A DNA stretch of 64,000 nt, taken from the NCBI RefSeq assembly GCF_019578655.1, contig NC_063260.1, forward strand, positions 6,512,501 to 6,576,500, written 5' to 3'. The notes beneath the pieces are model-generated. The model was not told the DNA's origin and did not search any database. It saw only the letters and a list, made by a program, of their open reading frames with translations. The DNA is from Ricinus communis (taxonomy: Eukaryota; Streptophyta; Magnoliopsida; Malpighiales; Euphorbiaceae). Positions 25,700 through 38,700 of this stretch are shown here, piece by piece. The position numbers were made by a program, and so were the translations under genes. Numbering within the stretch: position 1 is the stretch's first letter; the number at the start of each line of letters is the position of its first letter.

Positions 25700-26341
25700 A
25701 GTAGGCTTAATCTCAGTCAGAAGGTTGCTATATTGTCATCATCTTCTTCATTCTCATCATAGTAGTTTTTTTCATCGTCTTCATCTACTGTTTCATTTCA
25801 TAACTATCATCATCCTTATCCTCCTCATTATTCGTGTTATATTCAGTCTCAAAATTTTCATCATCATGTGAGTCGTCATCTATGTCCTCATCCTCGTTAT
25901 CATTTCCAGCTTAGTTACGCTCTGACTATAACCATCCATTTTACTAAAATTATGGTGTGGAGGTTCAGCTGGTTGCACTACTTGTTATATAGATCTACCA
26001 TCGTTATATTCGACAAATAACTCCACAAATTGCAACCTCAAAAATTGATTAGCAGTGTGATGGATAATCGCAATATCATATTCCCTTCAAATTTGACATG
26101 TTGTAAATATCAAATTCCCACCATAGTTAAAAGATGGTGCTCTAAATAAAATTTTAGTAATTTTCGCATTGCGATTGAGATGCAAGGTATTTTTATGTTG
26201 TATAGCAATACGGTAAAATTTAGCTCTTCATCAAGCATCACCATTTTTTAATATCCATTAACAAAACACACACCCATTGGAGTATAAATGATATCACCAC
26301 CCCAATAAATAAGCAACGACGGTATAGTAGGCATCTTTTTT
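25700..26341 (-). pseudogene. Second MULE-type transposase N-terminus, fragment
   Basis: On the minus strand a start region reads MPTIPSLLIYWGGDIIYTPM, then VMLDEELNF, and, in shifted frames, FLRLQFVELFVEYNDG. This is the arrangement of the ubiquitin/PB1-like N-terminal domain found in plant MULE transposases (YWGG ... VML/VVL ... IELFVEY). It is followed by a long Asp/Glu-rich stretch (near 25730-25900) like the acidic linker of those proteins. Several stops interrupt it and no catalytic core follows. It is not the same subfamily as the 9131-14208 element. Confidence 0.55.
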
Positions 26342-26454
26342 GTCATGTAAATTTTTATGAATATAACTACGCTTTCAAATATGCTTCAAATATAAATTGT
26401 TTCAAACATAACAAACTTTATTAACATAAACATGATAATAATTACAAATCCATT

Positions 26455-26658
26455 CTATGGATAGGAATATGATTTTTCTAATATATCTTTATGTTTCTCG
26501 GGTGACTCATAATTCACTTTTGGCAATATAGGGTATCGTGATATATTTCGCTTGCCAATAGAATAACTAGATGTCTTCCTTACTACCCAATTCACATACT
26601 CTTTAATAAATTTTTTAACAAGTCTTTTATAAGTTCTTCTACCTTCGTAGCTATTCAA
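26455..26658 (-). other. Short unidentified open frame, possible transposon remnant
   Basis: Sixty-seven basic codons (MNSYEGRRTYKRLVKKFIKE at the start) with no domain I recognise. It sits upstream, on the same strand, of the MULE N-terminal fragment and could be transposon debris. I give no function. Confidence 0.2.
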
Positions 26659-27559
26659 TAATCTCTTGTATACAATTATTAATTTTTATAATATAATTTA
26701 CCAAAAGAGGCAAGTCATCATTATTGTCCTCAGGACTCATTTTAATATTTTTTAACATGCTTAATAATTCTCACATTTTTCTTTGTTGTTCACTAGTACA
26801 TATAATCACAAGAACTTGGGTAAGCCCCATCACAATTTTTTGTATCAATAATATAAATATAATTAATAACATAAAACATAATTAAACAAACAAATAAATA
26901 CATTATTAAAAGAATCTAAACTAATTATTAATTAATTGCAACAAATAGACACTAATATCTTAACACAAATTAAAGTGCTTATCCAATTCCAACATTAATT
27001 ATCAAATATACAATCATTATTTTTTTCTAATTACAGAAACTTAGATATTTATTTTTATCCTTTTTTTACTCTACATAAATTTCATATTATAATCAAATAT
27101 GATTTTAGCTAATCCTAAAAGAGATATGTTTTGCTAATGTAAATTTGCATAATTTATCATAAAAGTACTTTAAAATTTAATCTAAAAAATTACAAATACA
27201 ACTTCTTACCTTGTATGACGATTTCTTGTATAACTTCAATAATACCTACAAAATAAAAAAAAATATTATGAGTATATTAGCATACTAAAAAGTGAGAAAA
27301 ATTATAAACAGTTATTAAAAATCGTCATATAAGGTAAAAAAATATACATAAAATTGTTATCTTTTTAAAGTAAAAAAAAAAATTCAGTTTCAACACAAAA
27401 AGATGTAAAAAAATTCTACACCAATCAAGAAATAATAACACAGAAAAATACTCACCTGTAAAAGCAAGAAAAAAAATAGAAATAAATAAAGAAAAAAATA
27501 AAGAAATGAAAAAAGTAAGAAAGAAGTAAAGAAAGAAACAAAATAAATAACTGAAAAAG

Positions 27560-27614
27560 AAATAGAGAAAATTAGAAGTGAAAGAACAGAGAAGAGAAAT
27601 GAAGAAGAAAAAAC

Positions 27615-27648
<34 letters not shown>

Positions 27649-27660
27649 GAGTGAGAGAAG
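27560..27660. repeat. GAAA / GA purine microsatellite
   Basis: Runs of GAAA followed by about a dozen GA units inside a longer purine-rich tract (27465-27660). It explains the long Phe/Ser/Leu-rich open frames on the opposite strand. Confidence 0.85.
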
Positions 27661-28599
27661 AAGTGAGTGATATGAATTTTGAGAAAAAAATGACTGATAC
27701 GTATTTGATTGTGTAGGAAACGGTGAGATTTTATTTTCAATTTCTATTTTCAATTTTTTTAATACAGAGTAAGCTACTCTGCATGCATGCAAAATAGCTG
27801 AAACAGTTAAAAAAAAAAAAAGAAGTTTGGTGACAGGACCAATTTTTTTTTTTTTTTTTTTTTTACTTTTAGAAGGGATTTGTTTCTAAAACAACTTTAA
27901 ATTCGGAATTTTGATTATTTCTACTCTAAAATGATAAAAAAAAAAAAATTAAATGTATTAAATTAAGAAAAAGCCCAAAGACAAGAATCTAACCACTCTC
28001 TCTTTATTTTTAGCCTTATTTTTAATATAAAAATTAAACCAGATAATCAGAGTTTATCGTAGGTAGTTGCTGTGGTGAGTAATAAGAGACAAGATCTAAC
28101 TGTGACAGAAAGGCATGTTAAAGCTTTAACGAATTCGTCCTCGTTGTCGGAGATAGTGGCAGGTTCAAGATGGAGATTAGGATTAGGATTAGAGAGTGGT
28201 GATTGAAATCAGAGTGTTTCTTATAAATGAAATTCACTATTAGGTTCTTATTGTGGATTTTGTTACCTTTGTCTTCTTCTTCTTGGCATTTCTGTAAGTT
28301 GCAATATTTGGACTTTTTGTGATAGTGATGGGACGGAGGCACAATATTTTAGTAGTGGTCGTGAGAGGGATAGGGACAACGAATAAGAAAAGTAAATTGA
28401 TGATTGTTAATGTTCTCTTAAGTTAGGTTTATTTCTTATGTTTAATTCTTAGGTGATGTTTATGGTGGTGAGTCATTCATATTTTTTTCTTTGAATGAGT
28501 GACTCAGTTTTTTTTCTAAGGGAGTTTGCTAAGTAAGCAAAGTTAACTTAGCAATTTTTTTAACTTGATTATTAAATAGCTTTCGGTGCCACCCATCTC

Positions 28600-29592
28600 A
28601 ATTAACCGGATTTTATTTGAATTTCTCCGGAATGCTAAAATAGAAACAATTGTGAAAGTTTGAAACTAAAATTAAAATTTTATAAAAATGAGACAAAATA
28701 AAGAAAAAATTCAAAGTTCATGTTTAAATAGGTAATTAAGTCAACAAATGACGTATGAAGTTTTTCAATTTTCTTTCAATTTATATTTATATTTCTTTTA
28801 TTTTAATTATAAGTTAATAAAATTGCTTTAATATGTCCATATCTTTTCAATTTTATTCTTTTCGTTAAAAATGTTTTATTTTATGTTCCACGTGATCATT
28901 TCTTTTATATTCATGTTAAATTAATTTGATTAATTCATTTTATGTTTATTGTATGCTTAATATGTCATTTTTATCCATTTTTGGTTAATGTATTTTTAAA
29001 ATGCCATACAGATTAATCATGTTATTACATTTGCATTTAGTTTATCTATATCAAATTCATCTCATTTTCTCTTAATTACGTTCATCTCATATTAGTTAGG
29101 TTCAATATGCAATTTTCCATGTTAAAGCTTAAATTAAATCAATGGGGTTCATATCTTTTATCTTTTTGGTTAATTTAAGCAATTTTCTATATGTTTATTC
29201 CTAATCGAACTCTTTTGTTAAAGTGTGATAAAATTTCTTTCGTGTTATTTTTTAATATTGTATTTTTTAATAATTGATGATATTTTCGTGATTATTTCTT
29301 CTTTTTTCCTTTTTAGAATGTGTAGCTATTTTAGAATTTTAAACAATTAGGCTAGAAATCACTTCTCAAAAGCTTTTGTTTCATTTTATTGTGAAAATGT
29401 AATTTCAATAAAATATCAGTAAAGTTATAATTTTAGCAATTTTATTTCTTATTAATTGTATAATTTATCTAAAATTTAAATATAGTCTCTGAATCCTCCT
29501 CAAATTCGAGACTAGACTAGTTGTTTTATTCAAATGATAATGTTAAAATGGATTTAAAACTTGGCTTTTCTTTATTTTTCACTAAAATATAA
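28600..29592 (+). mobile_element. LTR fragment with primer-binding-like motif
   Basis: AT-rich sequence ending just before AAAGTGGCGACTCTAAA at 29592-29608. The motif TGGCGACTC also follows the long LTR at 47829-50917 and resembles the primer-binding site of Tat/Ogre-like Ty3 elements. The left boundary is uncertain. Confidence 0.4.
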
Positions 29593-29946
29593 AGTGGCGA
29601 CTCTAAATAAAACTAACTGAGCGCACAAAATGATAGATAATTACTTGGCAGGGCCGCAACCAAAATATTAAAAAATAAAGATATTATAGGTTAAAATTAT
29701 TATTGAACTATGTTAAATATATTGAATAGTATTAGTGATCATCATATCGTGCAAGAGAATGTCACCACTTTAATATTAGTTTAGTAAAGACTAATCTAGG
29801 CTACCACATCTACAAAACAGTAACTGCTCAACTTACATTTTCATTTGATCATTCTATCTCCAAAAAAACTTGGATCTTAAGGATTAGTTCTTCCGTTCAG
29901 TGCTGGATACAAGTGAATTTACACTTGCAAATTTCACTTTTCCACT

Positions 29947-30040
29947 CCTTACTATTAGTTTTCAGAAAATCACATCAATATTCCATTACTATTCCTTACT
30001 ATTAGTTTTCAGAAAATCACATCAATATTCCATTACTATT
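29947..30040. repeat. Perfect 47-bp tandem duplication
   Basis: Two adjacent identical copies, the first at 29947-29993 and the second at 29994-30040, beginning CCTTACTATTAGTTTTCAGA. Confidence 0.92.
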
Positions 30041-30639
30041 TTCATGTGCCCCTTTTCAGAAAAGCCTAATTACTAATTAAATTATAAATTTTTAGTAATT
30101 TTATCCAATTATTTTAAAATTTTAAAATAAATACTTATATTTTTAATTTATTTTTAAAATATTTTTCAGCAATAAATTTTTAGATTTAAAAAAAAAAAAA
30201 GATATGGCAAGTCAATTTTACTAGCTATGTTATTAAGTTTAAGACAGAATTTGTTGTATTTAGATATAAAATATGATGATGCACATATGTGAGACTTTTA
30301 ATGGCTATGTTATTAAGTCTAAGACAAATTATTTTTACTAATTCATAATTATTATTCTTTTAGTAAGCATAGTCGACTTCCCACATCATCTTTCTTACCG
30401 TGAAATCTTAAAAAAATTTATCAGAAAGTATTTTTGAAAACAAATTAAAAATATGAATATGTCTTAAAATTTTAAAATAATTTAATAAAATTGTTAAAAA
30501 ATATAGAGTTCAAGATGTAATTGGTAATTAGGCCTTTCAAAAATGTTATCCACAGTTCTTAATATTCAATACTGATTACTATGTATAAATTACATATGTC
30601 TAATTAAGTGAGGAAATTTGAATAATTCACACCTATGAT

Positions 30640-31790
30640 AAATCATCACACAAGTCCAATACAAATATGAAAGAGAGGAATTCCTAATAACATTTCGAGA
30701 TTGTAGGAACCAAATCCGAATATAAAAAGATAGAATCTAATTAGAAGACTAACACTTTACAAACAAGGAGATGAGTCCTATTCTTATATGAATAAGGACC
30801 AACTTAACATTATATAAGGAGGGTTAGCCCTACGATTAAGATATCTTACATTCATCTTACGATTTTATATTCTTCTACCTGTCCTCAAATCCCTGACTTA
30901 AGTATTTGAGTGGATTTAGGAGATCCACCTTTGGTAATTTTTTTGCTATACTTGTTTAAAGGTAATCATCTTTGAGGATCATCATGTCAAATGTTCATCT
31001 ACCTTGCTAGGTGATTTATCAAGTGGCTCGTCTATGGAAAAAAGTTCTAAAACAACCATGTCTTCTACTACAATTGATGTTGTATCAGCGAATCTTTTAG
31101 GAGTTAATTCTACTTTAACACCTCCGGTACCACCCATCATCCCCACCACCGGCGGATATTGGCAATTCCGAGTAGCCAAGAGCATGTCAGCCATAGTTTC
31201 ATCTCAACCTATGATCTCATTTCCACTAGTAATTTCATCATCACTTGATATTGTCACAATTCAACCAATTATGCCACCAGCACCACCAAATCCTTACTAA
31301 ACACCACTTGCTGGAGTCTCTTAAATTTTTTGGCCTTACATGACAAATCCTCCAATGGTCTCCTTTCCTCCTTTGGACTTTAGAGTCGTTATGAGTTCGA
31401 AATCCTATAATTCCCATATTGGTCCTCTTGGTCCCATGCACTCATATATGCAAGTGCCACATACTCTACAACACCTACAAAATTTGACAATAGTCTTTAT
31501 TACTTCGACTAACACCTCATAGCCCATCCAACTTTTTTCCCCCAAGTCATTATGGCTCAATTTAATGCCCAGATGCAAGCAATGCAATAATGTTACTAAA
31601 ATTTTCTAAATCAAGCTATGATGAGCTACCAAACACTAGCTACACCAAACAACCAGAATCCAAACCAATTTTCATCCTACTAAGGGACCATAAGTCTGAA
31701 CAACATGATCCAGCACCAAGAAGGTATTACATCACAAGTCATCAGCCAGTTAGGAGAGCTATGGAACATCTCATATTGAACTTCTAAAAA
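30640..31790 (+). mobile_element. Probable decayed LTR retroelement with gag-like Pro/Thr-rich frames
   Basis: A promoter-like ATTATATAAGGAGGG near 30813 is followed by short open frames rich in Ser, Thr, Pro and Met (31004-31300, 31340-31522, 31590-31787). They read like the variable N-terminal region of a retrotransposon gag or polyprotein. No diagnostic domain is visible, so this is a tentative call. Confidence 0.3.
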
Positions 31791-32742
31791 ATTATTTTCT
31801 TATTAAATAAGAAAAATAAAAAATACAGAATAATGAAAATAAGATAGAATAAATGAACAATAGATCTCTGATACAAATTTCAATTTTTTTAATATTAAAT
31901 CTAATGGAATGGCAAATTAAAACCAAATATCATTTGAATAAGAAATATATACTAACAAAGCATTATATAAATCTTTAGGGACCTAATAAATTAAAATTAA
32001 AATCAAAACACAACCGAATATAAGAACTAAATAAAATAAAGTCGAAATGTCAAGGAACCAAAACATCTGGTTTTGCCAAAACCCAACCCTGAAAGCTATC
32101 AAGTTAAGATAAAATCAAAAGATCCGGTTTTGCCAAGCAAAGAACATAAACAGAATTATGGACAACATTAAGATATAACCATTTTCCACTCAACTTTTGC
32201 AGGAAAAGGACATAATCCGTTTGGTAAAATCACATCCAAAGTACAGAGTGAGCAGCAATAAAAATAAATAAATAAATAAAAGTATCACAGGAAGACATTC
32301 TAGGCTGACATTTAGTCAGGAATTTCACATTGACACATTAACTAACAATTCTTCCTCATGAGAAGAGCGGCATCCTCGTACCTAAATAATAGTTACATCC
32401 TATGTCTAAAAGACAATTATTGAAAGAATTGGAGTAGAAAAGAAATAAGTACTAAAATTGAATCAAATATTACACTTTGCATCCACAAAACTGTATCTTA
32501 ATGCAGAATAAACTATTTGTACTACCGAAAGCTTGAGGAAACATTGGTACAGAATAGGCTCTTCTGATAATAATGGCAAGGCAAAAAAAGCCGAGAAACA
32601 AACGACGATTCTTATAATGTCCCAAAAATTTCTTGATCCACAACCAATCTAATAAAGTGGAGGTAGATGTGCAATGGTTGATGACTGAACAAACGAGCAA
32701 ATACTCAAGAATTTAGAGACGTACCCCAGAATAATAGAAACT

Positions 32743-35700
32743 CTAGCTAGTATCATCTTGATCATCCATCTCCTCAAGTATAACATATTTTGCAGAAATA
32801 GTTGCTTCAGGTGACTCAGCCAAGTCATCTTCTCCAATTTGATGCTTTTGGAGTTTGTGATATCTGAATTACCATAAAATTAACATTACAAATAGGATAA
32901 TGCGGATAACCTTACAAAATTACAAGTGGAGGTTCAATAGAATTTGGACATACTAAAAATTCAAAGCGATTCTAGTGGGAGTAAAATTCAGGACAAAAAA
33001 TTTACAAATCAAATTTAGGAGTCGCAAAGCTGCAGGATCTTTTTACATTCTTGGCTTTAGTTTTCCACCACCAGTTACATATCTGATCTTTTTTAGGTTT
33101 CAGAAACTCACAATGAGGAACTCTAGGGGGATTAATAGTTTCAATGGACCATTTAATTGTCTCTTTAATTTAAGATAAAAAAGGATTCCATCAGTCAAAA
33201 ACAAACTTCCAGCAACGGTTTCCACATGATCAATTTGATCGGTCGTATAAGAGATTGTAATCAGATAAAAAGACAATCATGAGCAAATTATATGCACTAT
33301 AAAATTGACCCAGATAAACTACGGCTCCTCAAAATATTACATGATCAGACCAACTCAAACTGACCTCTGAAAAATTGTTTTTCAGGAAATTGGTATAGAT
33401 TTGTTTACACTTCGTCTGTTTGGGTTGCATATAAAAAGCAACTGTTTAACTTTAAGTTCCATTCAGAAAGTCAGATGCAGCACTGAAGGACCAAGACAAC
33501 CAATCGTCCTTTTGGAATGCTGTCTAATACTAAAGACTCATATATAAAGGAAAAGAATAACATTCACCTGACTGTGGAGAATGGATTAATCAATGACGAG
33601 ATATATTAAAGTGTTACCAGACTAAGCTGGCAGATGACATACTTGTACCAGTTGAATAAACTGACGCCCACCATAATGATAAGAAGGCCAACACCTTTCA
33701 ACCATGTAAATTCATCATGGAAGTAAAAGACTGCGACCTGATTATGCATAATAAATAATTAGAACACGTGTGAGTGCTAGGCAAATAGCAGTTATTACCT
33801 GAACTGAAAACCATTAGGGGTACAAGTACAGTAATGATTAACAAATTTTAGTATCCAGGTAGGAAAAGGAATAATTTAACATCTGATTCCAAGGTAATAC
33901 TGCAGATAAGAGTTGATGACATCAATGAGCACAAAAGACTACAAAAAGATAAAACCATGCAGGTAAGAGTCTTAATATGATGCAATTCTAACTATGGTGA
34001 TAAAGTGTAATTCATTTTGTTCAAAGAAAAAAAGCATAGTTCATATATGAATGAGACATAGCTTAAAGATTTTACCACAGACAAGAGAAAGAAAGTAGTG
34101 AGCAGTAAAGCTTTTTTCAATTGGCCAACATTTTATTTAAATAAGGGTAAAGTTTAAAAAATTACCATGTGATTTAGTGCTTTTACACTTAAGGGATAAA
34201 AGTATTTTTTGTATCAAAAGAGTAACATGTGTTTTTTTCTTTTAGCACTTTTTATGTATATTCAATGTTTCTCTCATTTTTTAAATTGTAAAATAGTAAT
34301 AGAAACATAAAGTTTTAAAAAAATAAGTATTTTTAAATAATTTGGAATCCGATTAGATATTTTGTGATCATAACAAATTGTTAGAACATATATCTTTAAA
34401 TTTTAATCAAATTCAAGAAATAATATTTTTTAATAAAATTTTAATATATTTATAAATTTTATGATGCATTATTATATACTGCATTATTTATAAAATCATA
34501 ATTTAATCATGATTCAACTTAAATACATGCAAAACTATGTAAAACATAATAATAACATAAATGTGGACCTAAAAATGCTAAGAAAATTAAACACATGGTA
34601 TTCTTTTGATACAAAATATTTCTCCGTCCCTCAAGTGAAAAAGTGTTAGACCACGGGTAGTTTTTTGAAGTTTACCCTTTAAATAATGCAGTTAGAAAAC
34701 AGTGATATGCTAAAAGTCGATACCAGTATGGTGACTGCCTCCTTGACAACACCAGCTATAGTCACTGTGACAGCACTGGTTACTGAAATAAGAACGTATT
34801 CCGTTAAAACCTGCAACATGAGAGAACAGTTTAATTTCGTCAACATCTTAATCATAGAAGAAAAGAAATGCAACTTACTCAATTCACTCGACTAAACCAA
34901 ATTCCCAACTATGTGGGTCGGATAGTAGCTATACAGATAATTTTTCCTCCATTTCACTCAGTTCAGAGCTACATTTTCAGAAATATTTTGGTCACATCTT
35001 TTTCAATACTTCTCCCCATATCATTGAAACTCTGTCTATTGCTTTCCTTTCTCCTCCAACTTCAAAATGCCAGACCTTCCTCTTCATTGCATTTGCTAAT
35101 GTCTATAAATCACATGTTGAATCATCTGGATCTTCCTTCACTCAAATTTTCCAAAATGGATTTCCACTTTCCCAAAATGCATTCACTAATTATCCAATTC
35201 ATCCTTAATTTTTTTTATTTAACTTAGTTTTCTCATATCTGCTTCATTAATCATGCTCATATGTAGTTTCATTGTTCAATCATACAGGACTCATAATGTA
35301 CTCTCATGTTCACCCATCATGTTTTAACACAATTGCTGGCATCCTCGTCATTCCCACCCTTTCTTTGACAAGGCCCAGTTTTTCAAAATGTATGCTTTGT
35401 GAAACCACTACACCATCTACACCAACCTCATTTACTTCCTCTCCCTTCCACAGTGCATCAACTCTATTTTACTTCAACTTAACTTTCAGACCCTTCTCCA
35501 GGGTGCTTCTCAATACCTCATTTCAAATCGGGATTCATCTGATAAAACTGTATTATAAGCAATTGTCAAATAACAAAAGGAATCCTTTTGATATATTTTG
35601 CCTACTCTTCAAGGACCAAAGTAAGAAGAGGGCTAAAGGCTGATCCTTTATGCAACCCAACTGTCATAGGAAATTCTTGTGTCACCCACTACAGTCCAAG

Positions 35701-38700
35701 CACCAATGGTTGCCCTTTCCTACATATACTTCGACACCCCTAATGGATACTCTTTACATACTAGAACTCATTATAGGACCTCACTCTATCATATACTAAG
35801 TTTAGATCCAGAAGTGCTTTATGTGGATTCTTTTCATCAATCTATGAAGAGAAAATCTGCCTCCATAATGGATCTTTCTGGCATAAATCCAAAATGATTA
35901 TCCATAATTGTCGTGAAATCTCTTAATTGTGCTCAAAGACTCTCCCAAACTTTATAGTGTTACTGGTGAACTTAATAGCTACAGTTTGAGAAACTTTGGA
36001 GCATGAACGGCATGTCAACTAAAATCCTCATTCTCAAGTATTATTAAGATTCAAAAACCAAACTTTGACCATTCTCAAAAAGATTGAAAAGGAAGATGAA
36101 GCACCCAAGAACAAAGTTTAATCTAGATTCATACCATGAAAAAGGCCAGTGTTCCGCCAAAAAACATCAACAGGCAGCTACGGGAAATGTGCCAAGGATT
36201 ATCAAAGTAACTGCTCATTTTAAATTCATGCCACGGATCCAACATAAGAGAAAGAAGTCCAGTTATCATTGCCATCACCGGTGTCACATAGCTCATCAAT
36301 GTGAGGGGATTTTTCAAACCTTAAAAGAACCAAAAGAAACACTTTAATAATGCATGCCAGTATAGAAGTCGCTCCAAACAACATATAAGTAACATTTGTA
36401 ACTTGGAAATAAATAGAGAACATAGGTTTAATGAAGGTTTGGTATTCAGATGTAAATTAGATTGACACCATGAATTAAATTCCTTTAGCAGCCATATTAG
36501 TTATCCTAGTTAAGATACCAACCGTAAGTGTAATAAGACAGCGGACCGAGAATTGACCAGCTATATCTAGATTGTGTTATATTTATTCTTTTCTGACAAT
36601 GATTATCTAGGAGGACATTACTTGCTCAAAGAACTTTTTTCATTCTTAAGCAAAGCAGCAGTTTTTAAAAGAAAGAAAACATCAAATAAAATTATCAATC
36701 AACCAACGGCCCAAAAGGATGTTATTAATGATGCACATCAATCAAAGAACATTCAACATTACTAATATGATGAAAGCAATTAGAGAAGAGCGGCAAGGGC
36801 AGGGCAGACAAGCACTACCATATTCTTCTTTCTTTATGTCGGTTTGGATTTCCATGCATCACCAAATCGAGAAATTAAGTCCAAGCGGAGGAAAGAAACA
36901 AAAACAAAAACAAAAACAGAAAAAGAGAGTAAGAAGCAATATCTTTTTTGTCACTAATTTTGGTCACTAATAATAAATAAATGTAAATAAGATCATACCT
37001 GTAGAAGTATTTGAGTCATGCACCAGCGAAACCCAGACATAACAGCAGCAAGCATAACAAGTACAAATCCCCAAAACTCAAACTCTGTCTCCTTTGCCAC
37101 TGGAGAAAGAATATATTGCAAGCTTGGATGAAAAGAGAAATATGACAAGTACTGGAGAAAACACAGGAAAGATAAAATAATAAAAGAAAATGTGCTTACC
37201 TGTCAACAAAACTCCAACTGAGATTACCATGATGATACCTAAAAGCTTAATGCTTGGTGACTCCAACCTTCCAGAAATGTAGTTCAAAATTTAAGAGGCA
37301 GAAATATGAAATTCAAAAACACAATCACCAATTAAAAGAAAAAATATAACTGCAGACTAGATACTTGTGTGTGTGTTTTAAGTGAATAAAAGTATATATA
37401 TCATTATTTTACATGGGCAGAAAGATACAGCCCACGTTCTTATTAACTTGGACTGCATCCTTTTAAGTGACCTTTTATAAACTTAAGTATCTATCAAAAA
37501 ATTTAGACAAAATTTACAGGAGCACAAGTTTTCTGCAGCAGACGGTACTGTTGAGGCCATCAAAGTGTTTAAACTAAAGACTTAAGGATAGAGTTGACAT
37601 AGAAGGGGTTCACCGTATGGCAAGGTGATTAATTATTAAGATATTCTCAAAGATACGCACAAGACCAGCCCCGAATTTCCAGTTCAGGAATGTTACGGCC
37701 TAATTGCATTCATAGTTGATCACTAAGCATACCATATAATGTCACCATAGTCACTAAACTTTCATTCATACTACATTCCAACTTTGAATTTGTGTCGTAA
37801 TAGATCATTAGTGCTATATTTGGTAGAATGTCAACCGGATTTTTAACACAATTGTGAAAATTTTCATATGTGGCCCTAGATTTAAAATGGGGTACAGCAC
37901 TCTCTTATATAGTCAGCTTATCAAGAATTTGGCTAAATCACTCTCAGATTTTGGCAGTAGTGACCTTATTGAAACAAAACCTAAGTTGAGGTAATTTACT
38001 ATTGTAAGTTGAAGGCTAGTTACTATATCAAAATTTTAGAAACAAGTTCAGTACCATGAATAAAACTAACATGGAACGATAAATTAATTGTACAAGAAAA
38101 CCAATTCTCGCGTATTTGTGCGCCCGTTCTCATCTTATTTCACCAATGGTCAGTCATTGTTTTCCAGATATTAGTATATATATTGAGGACCATTAAAGGT
38201 AATGGTTAATACCAAACTCTGTTCCGGAGTTGTATAATATCCCTCAAGAAATGAGCTTTCTTACGTTTAAATCTAACTTAGGAAAGTACTTTATTATGCC
38301 TTAATGTCCCAGGCTCAACAAAAAAGGCTCATGACGGATAACCATCAACGATTTAAGGCTAATGATAATTAAAGCCTAGTTTTAGCACCAACTTAATGCT
38401 TGGAATTAAAGTATTAAAACAATTAAAAAATAAAAATAAAAGACTCCTTTGGCATTTAAACCTTAGTTTCACCAATCATTCATCTCCTAATCCTCCAATT
38501 ATTTATGTGTTTTCAGATTGTAGTTTGGGCTGCAATCTCTCCAATTCCAATCACTCAAGAGATGAAATTTTTTTATTGGTTCCTTACCAGAAAGCATTAT
38601 TGAGTCCACCGATCATATTTTTTGGCTTAATGACAAAAGAAGACATGAACTTTTACTGGATTTTCAATCTTATCATAAATTTTTAACTTGTTTTAATCAG

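Noticed and set aside
7432..26341. A complete CACTA transposon bounded by 7432
   Set aside because: No inverted CACTA partner end and no TNPA/TNPD coding sequence was found, so only a possible solo end is reported.
27325..27792. Long Phe/Ser/Leu-rich open frames on the minus strand
   Set aside because: They are translations of a GAAA/GA purine tract. The protein is low-complexity and two overlapping frames are equally open.
38396..38686. 96-codon open frame in the large translocator intron
   Set aside because: No recognised homology; inside a 3.7-kb intron between exons that join cleanly without it.
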